Origin: Iris pallida
Lineage: Eukaryota; Streptophyta; Magnoliopsida; Asparagales; Iridaceae
Length of the DNA stretch: 64,000 bases
Direction of reading: 5' to 3'
Assembly: GCA_029216955.1 (NCBI GenBank)
Contig: JANAVB010009598.1
Coordinates: 23,866,322-23,930,321, forward strand
Shown one piece after another: positions 10,601-21,195 of this stretch. How positions within the stretch are numbered: position 1 is the first letter of the stretch; every line of letters begins with the position of its first letter. The notes beneath the pieces were generated by a model, which was given only the letters and a program-made list of their open reading frames with translations, was not told where the DNA came from and did no database searches. The position numbers and the translations under genes are program-made.

Positions 10601-11903
10601 GCCTAGAAGCCTAACAAACGAATAGAAATTAGATTTTGATGTGTATTCAACCATTGACAATTGTAAAATCATATAATAGGTTGCTTGGACTCGAGATTGG
10701 CCCCGGATCCGAACCAGCAGCTCAGGACCTAAGACAAGTATACCTTGCCTTTCTACACAGCTTTATTTACAATGTACTGTCTATTATTTTATCCAGTTTT
10801 CTCATATTGTTGCTATGTATCTTTCTATCAGGCTTGTATATTTTATCATTACTTTAGACAGTGTTCACAGTCAGCCTTGTTTCTTATTGGTCGTGCCTTG
10901 ATTGAGTCGTGCCTCCGTGTCTTGAACCTTGAAGCTAACCTGCGAGTCCACGATAGGGACGAGGGTTAGTAGTTATTGGTCCACACCTGCGAGTCCACAC
11001 TAGGGACGAGGGTGATGCTAACTTGCGAGTCCACGCTAGGGACGAGGGTTAGTAGTAGATGCTAACCTGCGAGTCCATGCTAGGGACGAGGGTTAGTAGT
11101 AGATGCAAGCCTGCGAGTCCACACTAGGGATGAGGGTTAGTGGCATAGGGTTTACACCTGCGAGTCCACACTAGGGACGAGGGTGATGCTAGCCTGCGAG
11201 TCCACACTAGGGACGAGGGTTAGTAGTAGAGGCTAGCCTGCGAGTCCACACTAGAGACGAGGGTTAGCAGTTCAAACCTGCGAGTCCACGCTAGGGACGA
11301 GGGTTTGAGTATTCGTTTTGGTTATCCGTTGACATCTTGACATGCGCTCTCTAGTCCTTGTTCAGCAGTTCATCTAGTTGTAGACAGTGTATAGTTTCGT
11401 GCTTTATTCAGTGCTCAATTTTACTTGTTTATTCTGTATTTTCTCCATGCATAATAAACTGTTAGAAAGGCTCATTTTTATGTATCTTGCTAGTCCTCTG
11501 AGGACCTGATGATCTCTTCAGGTTAGCCGAGCTTGAGTTAGGAGCAGACCAGAGGGTTGAGCCAGCATCAGATCGCATCGCTTGCACTTGAGGTGGTCTA
11601 GATTAGCAGTTTTATTCAGTTAGTTACTCCATGTATTCTTCTATTTTCTTTCGTCTATTGGTAGTGGATTTGTGTCCACCGGACGTGACAGTGATTCTTG
11701 ATATTCAGTTTATTCATTATTATTCAGTTCATAGATATTCATTGATCTCGTTTGTGTCTTGATTATTCTGTGGATGAGATATAGTTTTCCCGTGATTCAA
11801 GATTGCCGTGACTTGAGTATAGACAGCGTACTACCGCCGACACTGCGGCGTAGGCTAGGCTTGGACACGTTTCGTATCCGAAAAGCAGGTGCGGGTCGTG
11901 ACA
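7646..11903 (+). repeat. 5' LTR of element B
   Basis: A 4258-bp LTR, TGTCAACC to GTGACA. Short open frames (8219-8479, 8536-8748, 9793-9978, 10636-10857) recur at the same places in the sister LTR because the sequence is duplicated, not because they are genes. It carries a short TA run near 8285, another near 9570, a nine-copy minisatellite (10939-11304) and the conserved hairpin at 11831-11853. Confidence 0.9.
10939..11304 (+). repeat. Minisatellite in the 5' LTR of B
   Basis: Nine copies of a 28-base core, CCTGCGAGTCCAC followed by a variable dinucleotide, then TAGGGACGAGGGT, joined by spacers of about 8-19 bases such as TAGTAGTAGATGCTAA. The core is well conserved and the linkers fall into a few classes. 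The sister LTR has the same copy number at 17015-17380. Confidence 0.9.
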
Positions 11904-12116
11904 AGTTTTTTTGGTGGCCCATGCAGGTCTACGTTAATCACTTCGGTTACATCACTGTGCCGTCGTGAGCCTGCGAATAGGATTAGACACTTAGAATCTC
12001 ATCCACATGTCTTGACTCCTTATTTAAATTCTATCCTTGATTTCATTGAATCCTTGACTTGCATCATGCTTGAAATCTCTTCAACGGCTAAAGTGTTTGT
12101 TCTTGTTACAGTTAAG
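11904..12116 (+). other. Leader of element B with primer-binding-like box
   Basis: TGGTGGCCCATGCAGG at 11913-11928 lies nine bases after the LTR end and is identical to the box at the same place in E. The rest of the leader (to the ATG at 12117) is non-coding. A frame open from 11889 crosses the LTR end but has no coding character before 12117. Confidence 0.55.
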
Positions 12117-13488
12117 ATGGACTCTCAAGACAGGAACAATGCTACACTGAATACCCCACTGGCTACGGAAGGCTCTTTCACGTACGTGACTCCACCGACA
12201 CAAGAAGGCCAGCTCACTCATGCGAGTAATCAACCGCAATTCTCGAGATTCCGCAGAGGCGATATTCCACCGCCTCCACAGTTTCCTCCGCAGACACCAC
12301 CACCAGCACCCGTCTGCCACCAGTATCTGTCCCACCGCCAGGGGTTCCACGTCCAGTACCAGCCATGCACCCAGCACCAGCAATACATCCAGCATTTGCC
12401 ATGCACCCAGCACCAGCAATGCATCCAGCAATTGCCATGCACCCACTACCGGCGATGTATCCAGCCTCGATGATGTATCCAGCACCTGCTCTGCCCCCGC
12501 TACCGACACTGGACAGCCTCACCCTCCTGGGAATTTTCCAGCAGCAGGCCAACATCTTTCGCGACACTTTGAAAGAGGTTCTTCAGATTCGAGACGCTCC
12601 GCGACAGCGTCCCGAGAATCCCAAGCACTTCATGGACTTTAGGCCCATACCGTTCTATGGGACAGAGGGGATCGTCTACACCGATGAATGGCTGGAGAAC
12701 ATGGATAAGTATCTGAAGATGGCCCGAGTTCCAGAAGATTTGAAGATTGAGTCAGTCAGTGGACAGCTTTTTAATATCGCACGGACGTGGTATCAAGGCG
12801 AACCCCAATTTTTTGCTCCAGACGTGACTTGGGAGGAGTTCAAGCGACTGTTCAAGAGAAAATTCTATCCATACGTAGCACGAGAAGCGTTGGTGAGTCA
12901 GTTCGAGCACTTAGAGCAGGGCAACCATACCGTCGACGAGTACACATCGGAGTTTTCCCGCCTCAGCCGCTTCGCGGAGAACCTGGTCAGCACCCCTGAA
13001 GACAAGGTGCAACGATTCAAAAAAGGACTGTCTCACGAGATTCGACTAGCCATCGCCACCAGTCGAGCCACTACTTACGAAAGATTCTAGAAGTCGCCCA
13101 AGCTGTAGAAGAGGAGCTGAGTCACAAGACGAAGAGAAATCGAGACGCATTCAGAGGAGGCAACAACCAAACAGCACCAGCAAAATGCCCCAATATTTCT
13201 GAGAAGACCCCAGTGCAGCAACATCAGCAGCAACCACAAGCAGTCCCACGCCAAGTCCAAGATATTCCCATCTGCCAGCATTGCTCGAAGAAAGGCCACA
13301 CTCAAGAAAATTATCGCAGCAAATTAGGATTGTGTTGGACTTGTGGGTCCAACCAACACTTGTCTCGCAATTGTCCGAAAAAGAACGCAAGTGCCCCACC
13401 ACTACCAACCGCAGGAGGAGGGCGAGCTTTTGCCACGATCACAGAGAATGCGGCAACACCACACGGAGCGAATGGCAGAAATTTTTAG
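12117..13488 (+). pseudogene. gag: gag of element B, with two frameshifts
   Basis: The likely start is the ATG at 12117 (MDSQDRNNATLN). A Pro-rich region follows. Near 12310 the frame shifts, and the new frame encodes a run of hexapeptides of the form MHPAPA (seven units, from 12365) and then the gag core (IARTWYQGEPQFF, WEEFKRLFKRKFYP, VDEYTSEFSRLSRFAENL). A single-base deletion near 13081 shifts the frame again. The last part (to the stop at 13488) holds two CCHC knuckles: the first has Tyr in place of its last Cys, the second (CWTCGSNQHLSRNC) is intact. The core is close in pattern to the gag of A. Nothing resembling a protease follows the second knuckle. Confidence 0.85.
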
Positions 13489-13644
13489 TAGATTATAGTA
13501 GTAGCATTATTGAGGAACATTATAATTGGTTTTGACTTGCAAGGATTCACAATAAATTCTATAGCAGACTGTTAAATTATTCTTTCTAGTAGACCGCAGC
13601 TCCTTAAATTTCGAGGACGAAATTTGTTTAAGGGGGATAGAGTT
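13489..13644 (+). other. 3' untranslated region and polypurine tract of B
   Basis: A 156-base non-coding segment ends in the palindrome AATTTCGAGGACGAAATT (13607-13624) and then TTTAAGGGGGATAGAG, the plus-strand primer tract, directly before the 3' LTR. This is where a pol gene would have ended in an autonomous relative. Confidence 0.8.
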
Positions 13645-14281
13645 GTCAACCCCTTGACCAAATTTTCTCCTAAATTTTTTTTATTTATTATTATTTGTCT
13701 CACATATAAAATTATTATGCTTGGTATTATTTTGTTTCACTTTAAATACCAAAGGGGGTTCAAATAAAAAGTAGTGTAATAACAGGGGCCTTAATGCAAA
13801 GGGCCATTATTCACATATTCCCTTTTAAACCGAAACCCCAACTGTTATGAATTTAATTTGAATTCAAAACAACAGATCAAATTCAAATCTTCAAGGAGAT
13901 CAAATCGAATCTTTTCGATTTTCATTCGGGATGTCATATAGGAGTACTTATACGGGGGCTTGCAGCCAAACCCCTCAACCCTGTATTGAAATTCAATACG
14001 AATTCATGATAACTCTCACCTAAAGTTAGATGAGATTGAATCAGTTCTTCTGATTTCCTCTAGGAGACCAAAATGGGAATAAGAGTAATAATAGGGGCTT
14101 CAGTGCAAGTTCTTTATTTTGAATTTTCCTGCTACTAACCGACTCCCCAAACCCCTCAGCTTATTTGAAATCTCAGCTGATTACATCAGGTATAGATTGA
14201 AATCTTTTTGAATAGGATTTGAAACCCAATGATATAGTCTGCCAATTTCAAATAAACCGATCCCCTTATCCTTATCCCCCG

Positions 14282-14283
<2 letters not shown>

Positions 14284-14330
<47 letters not shown>
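14284..14330. repeat. (TA)n microsatellite in the 3' LTR of B
   Basis: About 23 TA units. The matching place in the 5' LTR (about 8284-8300) has only about eight, so the tract has expanded or contracted since insertion. Confidence 0.95.
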
Positions 14331-15598
14331 TGATCATGAGATTCCTGATCTCTGATTCGAGCAAGAGGGAGAGAGAGGAAACCCTAGAGAGACTCCTAAC
14401 TTCTGTCGAGCAACAGGGAACAGAGAGAAGGAGCCCTAGCGTTCTCTGCTACCAACGAAAGATTGAGAAATCCCTCCAGATCAGAAGTATTGCATCGAAA
14501 GGTATGTAAACCCTTCCTTGTTCCTGCCAAATCCTGTCTAATATAGAGCGTTTAGTAGACTAGAATTGAGGTGGGGCTTAGCTAGATGGAAGAACAGGGG
14601 ATGTGCGATAAATCTAAAATCAAAAGAAATATCCACACATACCGGTACCTAGAAGTATCAAGACCAGTATTATACCATCTGCAAATCCTGTGGATACTCG
14701 AAGAGTATCAGTAGAAATCGGATACCAATGGTATGTTCTCAAGAACAAATCAGTCTTAAGGGTCGGGCATCATATTGATACCTAATAAACGAGGGCAATT
14801 ACTGTGTATTAGCTGTTGTGATTGAATGGTTAAGACTTACATTTTGAGTTGTCATATATAAGACATGTTTTCAGTTGCGTTAATATTTAGCAGTACATTT
14901 TAACAGAATTTGTTGAAGTCGATAAAGACCATCTTGCTGTTTGCTTCACTATAAACACATCTCAGGAGTATCCTCTATTTGATTCATTTCCTTCCTGTTG
15001 TTGGTTATCTCGCTACTTTACATTTTTCTTTTGGTTTCCTGAGCCTCTTGTTATTCATAGAGATAATTAGAAAAGGTCAACTGTAGAATGTGGGGGTGTT
15101 CCTCCAGAATGAGGGATAGAGAATAGGTTATTATAGATGATTAACATGGATAAATTTCCTCATCTATGCTCCGGATCAAGGATCTAACCATCATAATTTG
15201 TTTCAACCTTTCCGCCAGATGGCCAAGGCTAATAAATCTTGGTCCTGATATGATCAAATTATAGTAATTGATTTGCCTATGGATGATACAGGACTATGCT
15301 TTGGTTTCTGATTATAATCGAGGACACCTCATCTACTTTTCTGTCATATTTTGTTAGTAATTTGTGTCTGTATAACTTTTATCTTTGTTGTTCATAGTCT
15401 ATATCATTAGCTTCAAACTGAGCTCTCAAACTATTTGCAATTTATCCATTCATTCCTCTTTTGGACATGTGACACCTGCCTTTCTTATTCTATGTTAGGC
15501 TTCTCTCTTATATTGTAGATTTTGGCATTGGAGATCACATTGAATTATTTTTGTCATATGTAACAGCAAATGTGAATATGTTCTCTGATAACAGGATA

Positions 15599-15600
<2 letters not shown>

Positions 15601-15659
<59 letters not shown>
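15601..15659. repeat. (TA)n microsatellite in the 3' LTR of B
   Basis: About 29 TA units against about six at the matching position near 9570 in the 5' LTR. With the tract at 14284 it explains most of the length difference between the LTRs. Confidence 0.95.
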
Positions 15660-15660
<1 letters not shown>

Positions 15661-17014
15661 CCTTTGTATCACTTAGATGTCATATGAGATTTCCCCTAAA
15701 CTAATGAGAGTTGATTCTAAAATTTCTGACGGGTATCAATAGATTCTACCATTTGACCATACAGTCCAACATATAAACCAGGACAATATGGTTTCTTCGA
15801 CACATAACATTATATGATCAGACTAGTCAGTAACCTATTCCCTAGGAATCAGGTATTCGGGAATACCAATGTATTTCGACACTGTGATACAACTCTCTGA
15901 AGAACAGAGTTACCAAGAGGTATACCAAATTGATATTGAGGGTCACTCGGGCCAGCCTGGTAACAGGCTTGACACACACAGGTTGACAATACCCCTAGGT
16001 ATCAAATACTATTATTCATCTGATACTAAGGGCCTAGAGTCTTTTGACTCCTAAATAAAACACCAGGTAGCAATATGATAATGGGGAATATGGGTTTTGA
16101 GATGCTAAGTTAGTGACTGTCCTATTTTCAACCGAAACTCTGCAATCAAGTTGAAGCTAAACCTGGACAGCAGTAAACTTAGGGGAGGTGTTTCATTAGT
16201 AATGGGAATTGAACTCGAAGTCCTTTCAAGACCAAAATCTTAACCTGATAGCTTAGACTCATAAGCAGTTTGTATTACTTCTAATACTGCTGATGTTTAC
16301 TTAATCCCACCTCTATTTGTGTGGATTAAGAATATGACACTGGTGATGACACTACTAAAGATAAATGTTGCTGTACTGAAAACCCAATATGGTAATTATG
16401 GTGGATGGGGTTCAATAAAGAGTAAAGGCCTGAAGGATTTTCCTTTACTTTAATGGTTCAAATATGTTATATAAGGGTAACTTCTAGGCTGTCTTGATAG
16501 CAAGAGTATGTGCATAAAACAGATACGGTAGGAAAGGATATCAGTAATGGATATGGGTAAGTCCCACATATGAGGAACACATATAGACAAACATGATGTA
16601 TACACAAGACATGAACTATAAGTAACATAGAAAGGTCGTCTATCAGGCCAAGGAAACCAAGTTGATGTAGAAATTGGCCTAGAAGCCTAACAAACGAATA
16701 GAAATTAGATTTTGATGTGTATTCAACCATTGACAATTGTAAAATCATATAATAGGTTGCTTGGACTCAAGATTGGCCCCGGATCCGAACCAGCAGCTCA
16801 GGACCTAAGGCAAGTATACCTTGCCTTTCTACACAGCTTTATTTATAATGCACTGTCTATTATTTTATCCAGTTTTCTCATATTATTGCCATGTATCTTT
16901 CTATCAGGCTTGTATATTTTATCATTGCTTTAGACAGTGTTCACAGTCAGCCTTATTTCTTATTGGTCGTGCCTTGATTGAGTCGTGCCTCCGTGTCTTG
17001 AACCTTGAAGCTAA

Positions 17015-17380
17015 CCTGCGAGTCCACGATAGGGACGAGGGTTAGTAGTTATTGGTCCACACCTGCGAGTCCGCACTAGGGATGAGGGTGATGCTAACCT
17101 GCGAGTCCACGCTAGGGACGCGGGTTAGTAGTAGATGCTAACCTGCGAGTCCATGCTAGGGACGAGGGTTAGTAGTAGATGCTAGCCTACGAGTCCACAC
17201 TAGGGACGAGGGTTAGTGGCATAGGGTTTACGCCTGCGAGTCCACACTAGGGACGAGGGTGATGCTAGCCTGCGAGTCCACACTAGGGACGAGGGTTAGT
17301 AGTAGAGGCTAGCCTACGAGTCCATACTAGGGACGAGGGTTAGCAGTTCAAACCTGCGAGTCCATGCTAGGGACGAGGGT
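17015..17380 (+). repeat. Minisatellite in the 3' LTR of B
   Basis: Nine copies of the same 28-base core as at 10939-11304, in the same order of linker classes, with a few point changes (for example CCTACGAG in two copies). Equal copy number shows that this array has stayed stable since insertion, unlike the TA tracts. Confidence 0.9.
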
Positions 17381-17979
17381 TTGAGTATTCGTTTCGGTTA
17401 TCCGTTGACATTTTGACATGAGTTCTCTAGTCCTTGTTCAGTAGTTCATCTAGTTGTAGACAGTGTATAGTTTCGTACTTTATTTAGTGCTCAGTTTTAC
17501 TTGTTTATTCTGTATTTTCTCCATACATATTAAACTGTTAGAAAGGCTCATTTTTTTTGTATCTTGCTAGTCCTCTGAGGACCTGATGATCTCTTCAGGT
17601 TAGCCGAGCTAGATTTGGAGCAGACCAGAGGGTTGAGCCAGCATCAGATTGCATCGCTTGCACTTGAGGTGGTCTAGATTAGCAGTTTTATTCAGTTAGT
17701 TACTCCATGCATTCTTCTATTTTCTTCCGTCTATTGGTAGTGGATTTGTGTCCACCGGACGTGACAGTGATTCTTGATATTCAGTTTATTCATTATTATT
17801 CAGTTCATGGATATTCATTGATCTCGTTTGTGTCTTGATTATTCTGTGGATGAGATATAGTTTTCCCGTGATTCTAGATTGCCGTGACTTGAGTATAGAC
17901 AGCGTACTACCGTCGACACTGCGGCGTAGGCTGGGCTTGGACATGTTTTATATCCGAAAAGCGGGTGCGGGTCGTGACA

Positions 17980-20900
17980 TGAGCAGGCACCACGCCAGCA
18001 TTGATTGCAGAGGGGGTAGAGTTCTCTTCAGAGCGTCGGGGGAGCCAGAGTTCGAGTACTCCAGACGTCAGACGGAGCAGAGCAGCGGAGTTTTCTGTGG
18101 AGTCTCGGTTGAGGAGCAGGTGATCCCACACCCCATGATAGTAGAGTATATGGATTTTTTCCCAGAGGAGTTGCCTGGATTGCCCCCAGACAGAGACATT
18201 GAGTTCTCGATAGACTTGGTTCCAGGAGCGGAACCCATCTCTCAGCATGTCTATCGAGTAAACAATAGTGATTTGGTGGAGCTGAAGAAGCAGGTGGATG
18301 AGCTGCAGGACAAGGGCTTCATCTGCTCGAGTTCGTCGTCATGGGGTGCACCAGTGTTATTTGTGCCGAAGAAGGATGGGTCAGTACGGATGTGTATTGA
18401 CTATAGGGCACTCAACAACCTCACGATCAAGAACAGATACCCACTGCCGCGGATCGACGATCTATTTGACCAGTTGAGCGAAGCTCGGGTATTTTCCAAG
18501 ATTGATCTGAGGTCGGGATATCACCAGGTGAAGGTGAAGGAAGAGGATATTCCCAAGACTGCTTTCAAGACGCGGTACGGGCAGTTTGAGTTTTTGGTTA
18601 TGCCGTTTGGGCTAACCAATGCACCAGCAGTGTTTATGAACCTAATGAACAAGGTGTTCCACCAGTACCTGGATCAGTTTGTGGTAGTATTCATTGACGA
18701 CATCTTGGTATATTCCAAGACTGAGGAGGAGGACAAGGAGCATTTGAGGATAGTGCTGGAGACTCTCAGGAAGGAGCAGCTTTACGGAAAGCTCTCCAAG
18801 TATGAGTTCTTCTTGGACCGGGTGGACTTCTTGGGGCATGTGGTGACTGGAGATGGTAACTTAGTTGACCCCAAGAAGATCGTAGCAGTTGAGGCATGGG
18901 AAGCACCGACTTCAGTGGCAGAGATCAGGAGTTTCCTGGGGCTGGCAGGATATTATCGGAGATTTGTGCAGGATTTCTCCCGGGTTGCAGAGCCATTGAC
19001 TCGGTTGACCCAGAAGGATGCTGAGTATGTTTGGTCAGAGGAGTGTCAGGCAGCTTTTGATGAGTTGAAGAAGCGGCTTACGACAGCTCCGATTCTGACA
19101 TTGCCTTCAGGATCAGGTGGATTCACTATTTATAGTGATGCTTCAGGGAAGGGGCTGGGTTGTGTCTTACAGCAGCATGAAAAGGTGATTGCCTCTGCTT
19201 CCAGGCAGTTACGTCCCCATGAGAAGAACTACCCTACCCACGACCTGGAGCTTGCAGCAGTGATATTTGCTCTGAAGTTGTGGAAGCACTATCTGTATGG
19301 GGAGCAGGTAGAGATTTTTATATATCACAAGAGCTTAAAGTATGTGTTCACTCAGAAGGAGCTGAACATGAGACAGCACAGATGGCTAGAGTTGATGAAG
19401 GACTTTGACATCCTACTTCAGTATCACCCAGGGAAGGCCAACGTGGTTGCCGATGCCTTAAGTAGGTATCCGACTGCCATGTGTTTGACCATGGATCGAC
19501 ATTTGGTTGCAGACTTGGAGAGCCTTGGGATTGAGGTGATCATGCCCAGAGTGCAGATACAGATGTGGGGCATGCATATTCAGTCAGACTTGGTGGAGAG
19601 GATTAAGTCGACACAATTTGAGGACGTTGCTCTGCGGTGTCTCCGAGAGCAGGTTCGAGCAGGATTGCTCGATGGTAAGTTTTCTCTTGCAGAGGATGGT
19701 GCCTTGAGGCACAATTCCAGGTTATATGTGCCCAGCGGAGAGCTCAGGGAGCAGGTTTTACAGGAGGCCCACAGATCTCAGTACTCTATACACCCGGGTG
19801 CCAACAAGATGTACCGAGATATGAGGGAGCATGTTTGGTGGTCCGGGATGAAATGGGAGGTGGCTCGCTTCGTGGCTAGGTGCTTGGTCTGTCAGCAGGT
19901 CAAGGCAGAGAGGCAGAGGCCCGGTGTATTATTGCAGTCGCTGCCCATTTCCGAGTGGAAGTGGGAGCATATTACTATGGATTTCGTATCTGGATTGGCG
20001 CGTACACCAGGAAGGAAAGACGCGATTTGGGTCATCGTTGACAGGTTGACCAAATTGGCCTACTTCTTGCCATTCAAGGTGGGTACGTCTACAGAGAGGC
20101 TAGCGGAGATGTATATGCGGCAGATAGTCAGGATTCATGGGATTCCAATCAGCATCGTCTCAGATCGGGATAGTCGCTTTACTTCTTATTTCTGGAGGAG
20201 TCTGTAGACTAGCCTAGGCACTCAGCTCAAGTTTAGTACTGCATACCACCCCCAGACGGACGGACAGTCAGAGAGGACTATTCAGACACTTGAGGATATG
20301 TTACGGACGTGCGTCCTGGACTTTGGAGGTTCCTGGAAGGATCATCTACATTTGGTGGAGTTTGCTTATAATAATAGTTTCCAGGCCAGTATTGAGATGT
20401 CACCTTTCGAGGCTTTGTACGGGCGTAGGTGTCGTACACCCTTATCTTGGGATGATGTTGGTGAGCGAGCTTTACTAGGGCCAGAGATGGTTGTTGACGC
20501 AGCCGAGAAGGTGAAGCTCATCAGGGACAGACTTCGCGTGGCGCGGGACAGACATTGGCACTGGGCCGATAGCCACCGGAGGCCCTTGGAGTTTCAGGTA
20601 CAGATTAGAGTAGGATTAGATTTAGGTTTGATTGTTGTGTTTTATTAATCATGTTTGTTTATCATAATTAATTGAGACCTTGCTTGTGATTAGGTTGGAG
20701 ACCAGGTTTTCTTGAGGATATCTCCAACTCGTGGTACGATACGTTTTGGTGGAGGCAGGAAGCTTAGCCCGCGCTTCATCGGCCCTTTCGTTATCAGCGG
20801 GAGAGTCGGTGACGTGGCATACAGGCTAGACTTGCCACCTGCACTAGTGGGAGTCCACAACATATTTCATGTATCATAGTTGAGACGGTACGTGGCTGAC

Positions 20901-21116
20901 CTTAGCCATGTGCTCGATCATTCAGAGATTGAGGTTGGGCCTTCTCTCAGCTATCCAGAGCAGCCAGTGGAGATACTGGATCGACGGAAGAAGGTTCTGA
21001 GGAACCAGGTGATACCTTTGGTACGCATCGCATGGAGGCATCATTCTCCGGGAGAGTGTACCTGGAAGCGGGAGGATGAGATGCGCGAGCATTACCCATA
21101 TCTTTTTGGACCGTGA
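17980..21116 (+). pseudogene. pol: pol of element A: RT, RNase H, integrase, chromodomain
   Basis: The protease resumes at 17980 and one frame continues to 21116. RT is complete, with [19 protein letters not shown] and the catalytic [10 protein letters not shown] (about 18690). RNase H has [11 protein letters not shown], but the later Asp in the block that reads TDHKSLKY in E is Tyr here (IYHKSLKY). Integrase has an HHCC zinc finger ([10 protein letters not shown]...CLVCQQ), Asp in TMDFVSGL, Asp in VSDRDSRF and Glu in GQSERTI. The C-terminal part ends in a chromodomain (EILDRRKKVL...ECTWKREDEM), which in chromoviruses guides integration into heterochromatin. Stops are TAG at 20205 and 20877. 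At 20877 E has CAA. A likely intron sits at 20598-20693. Confidence 0.9.
20598..20693 (+). other. Likely spliceosomal intron in the pol of element A
   Basis: Coding ends at ...LEFQ (CAG) and resumes as VGDQVFLRI after 96 bases that begin GTACAG and end GATTAG. The segment is T-rich and holds in-frame stops (TAA near 20645). The matching place in E reads LEFSVGDHVFLRI with no extra bases. Splicing at GT/AG restores the frame exactly, giving the flanks CAG and GTTGG. The interval interrupts the C-terminal domain of integrase upstream of the chromodomain. Confidence 0.7.
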
Positions 21117-21195
21117 GGTATGCTTTCTATCCTTCTCATCAGTTGTATTTCGCCTTTCAATTTCGAGGACGAAATTCTTTTAAGAATGGTAGATT
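21117..21195 (+). other. 3' untranslated region and degenerate purine tract of A
   Basis: AATTTCGAGGACGAAATT at 21159-21176 is followed by CTTTTAAGAATGGTAGATT, a purine tract that has lost its G run compared with B (AAGGGGGATAGAG), and then the LTR start at 21196. Confidence 0.75.

Larger units (their letters stand above)
7646..17979 (+). mobile_element. Gag-only LTR retrotransposon B (TR-GAG type), nested in A
   Basis: Two LTRs of 4258 and 4335 bp enclose an internal region of only 1741 bp that holds a leader, a gag gene and a purine tract. There is no protease, RT, RNase H or integrase. It is flanked by TGAGA (7641-7645) and TGAGC (17980-17984), a 5-bp target duplication with one change, and removing it rejoins the protease frame of A. 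The ends are TGTCAACCCC and GGTCGTGACA. I count 11 substitutions in the first 635 bp of the LTR pair, so it is younger than A. Gag-only elements with long LTRs are known in plants as TR-GAG. B must depend on pol from another element, and its gag core and LTR end resemble those of A. Confidence 0.88.
13645..17979 (+). repeat. 3' LTR of element B
   Basis: A 4335-bp copy of 7646-11903. Most of the 77-base excess is two expanded TA tracts (14284-14330 and 15601-15659). The right end GTGACA is followed by the TGAGC target copy and the resumed protease of A. The ORF that opens at 17835 begins in this LTR and runs by chance in frame into the pol of A. Confidence 0.9.

Noticed and set aside
8219..10969. 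Set of small ORFs recurring at 14219-17045
   Set aside because: They recur because the LTR of B is duplicated. Their order and differences give no sign of coding constraint.
10939..11304. Repeat-and-spacer pattern resembling a CRISPR array
   Set aside because: It lies in an LTR of a plant retrotransposon, is duplicated in the sister LTR, spacers are short and fall into repeated classes, and no cas genes exist here.
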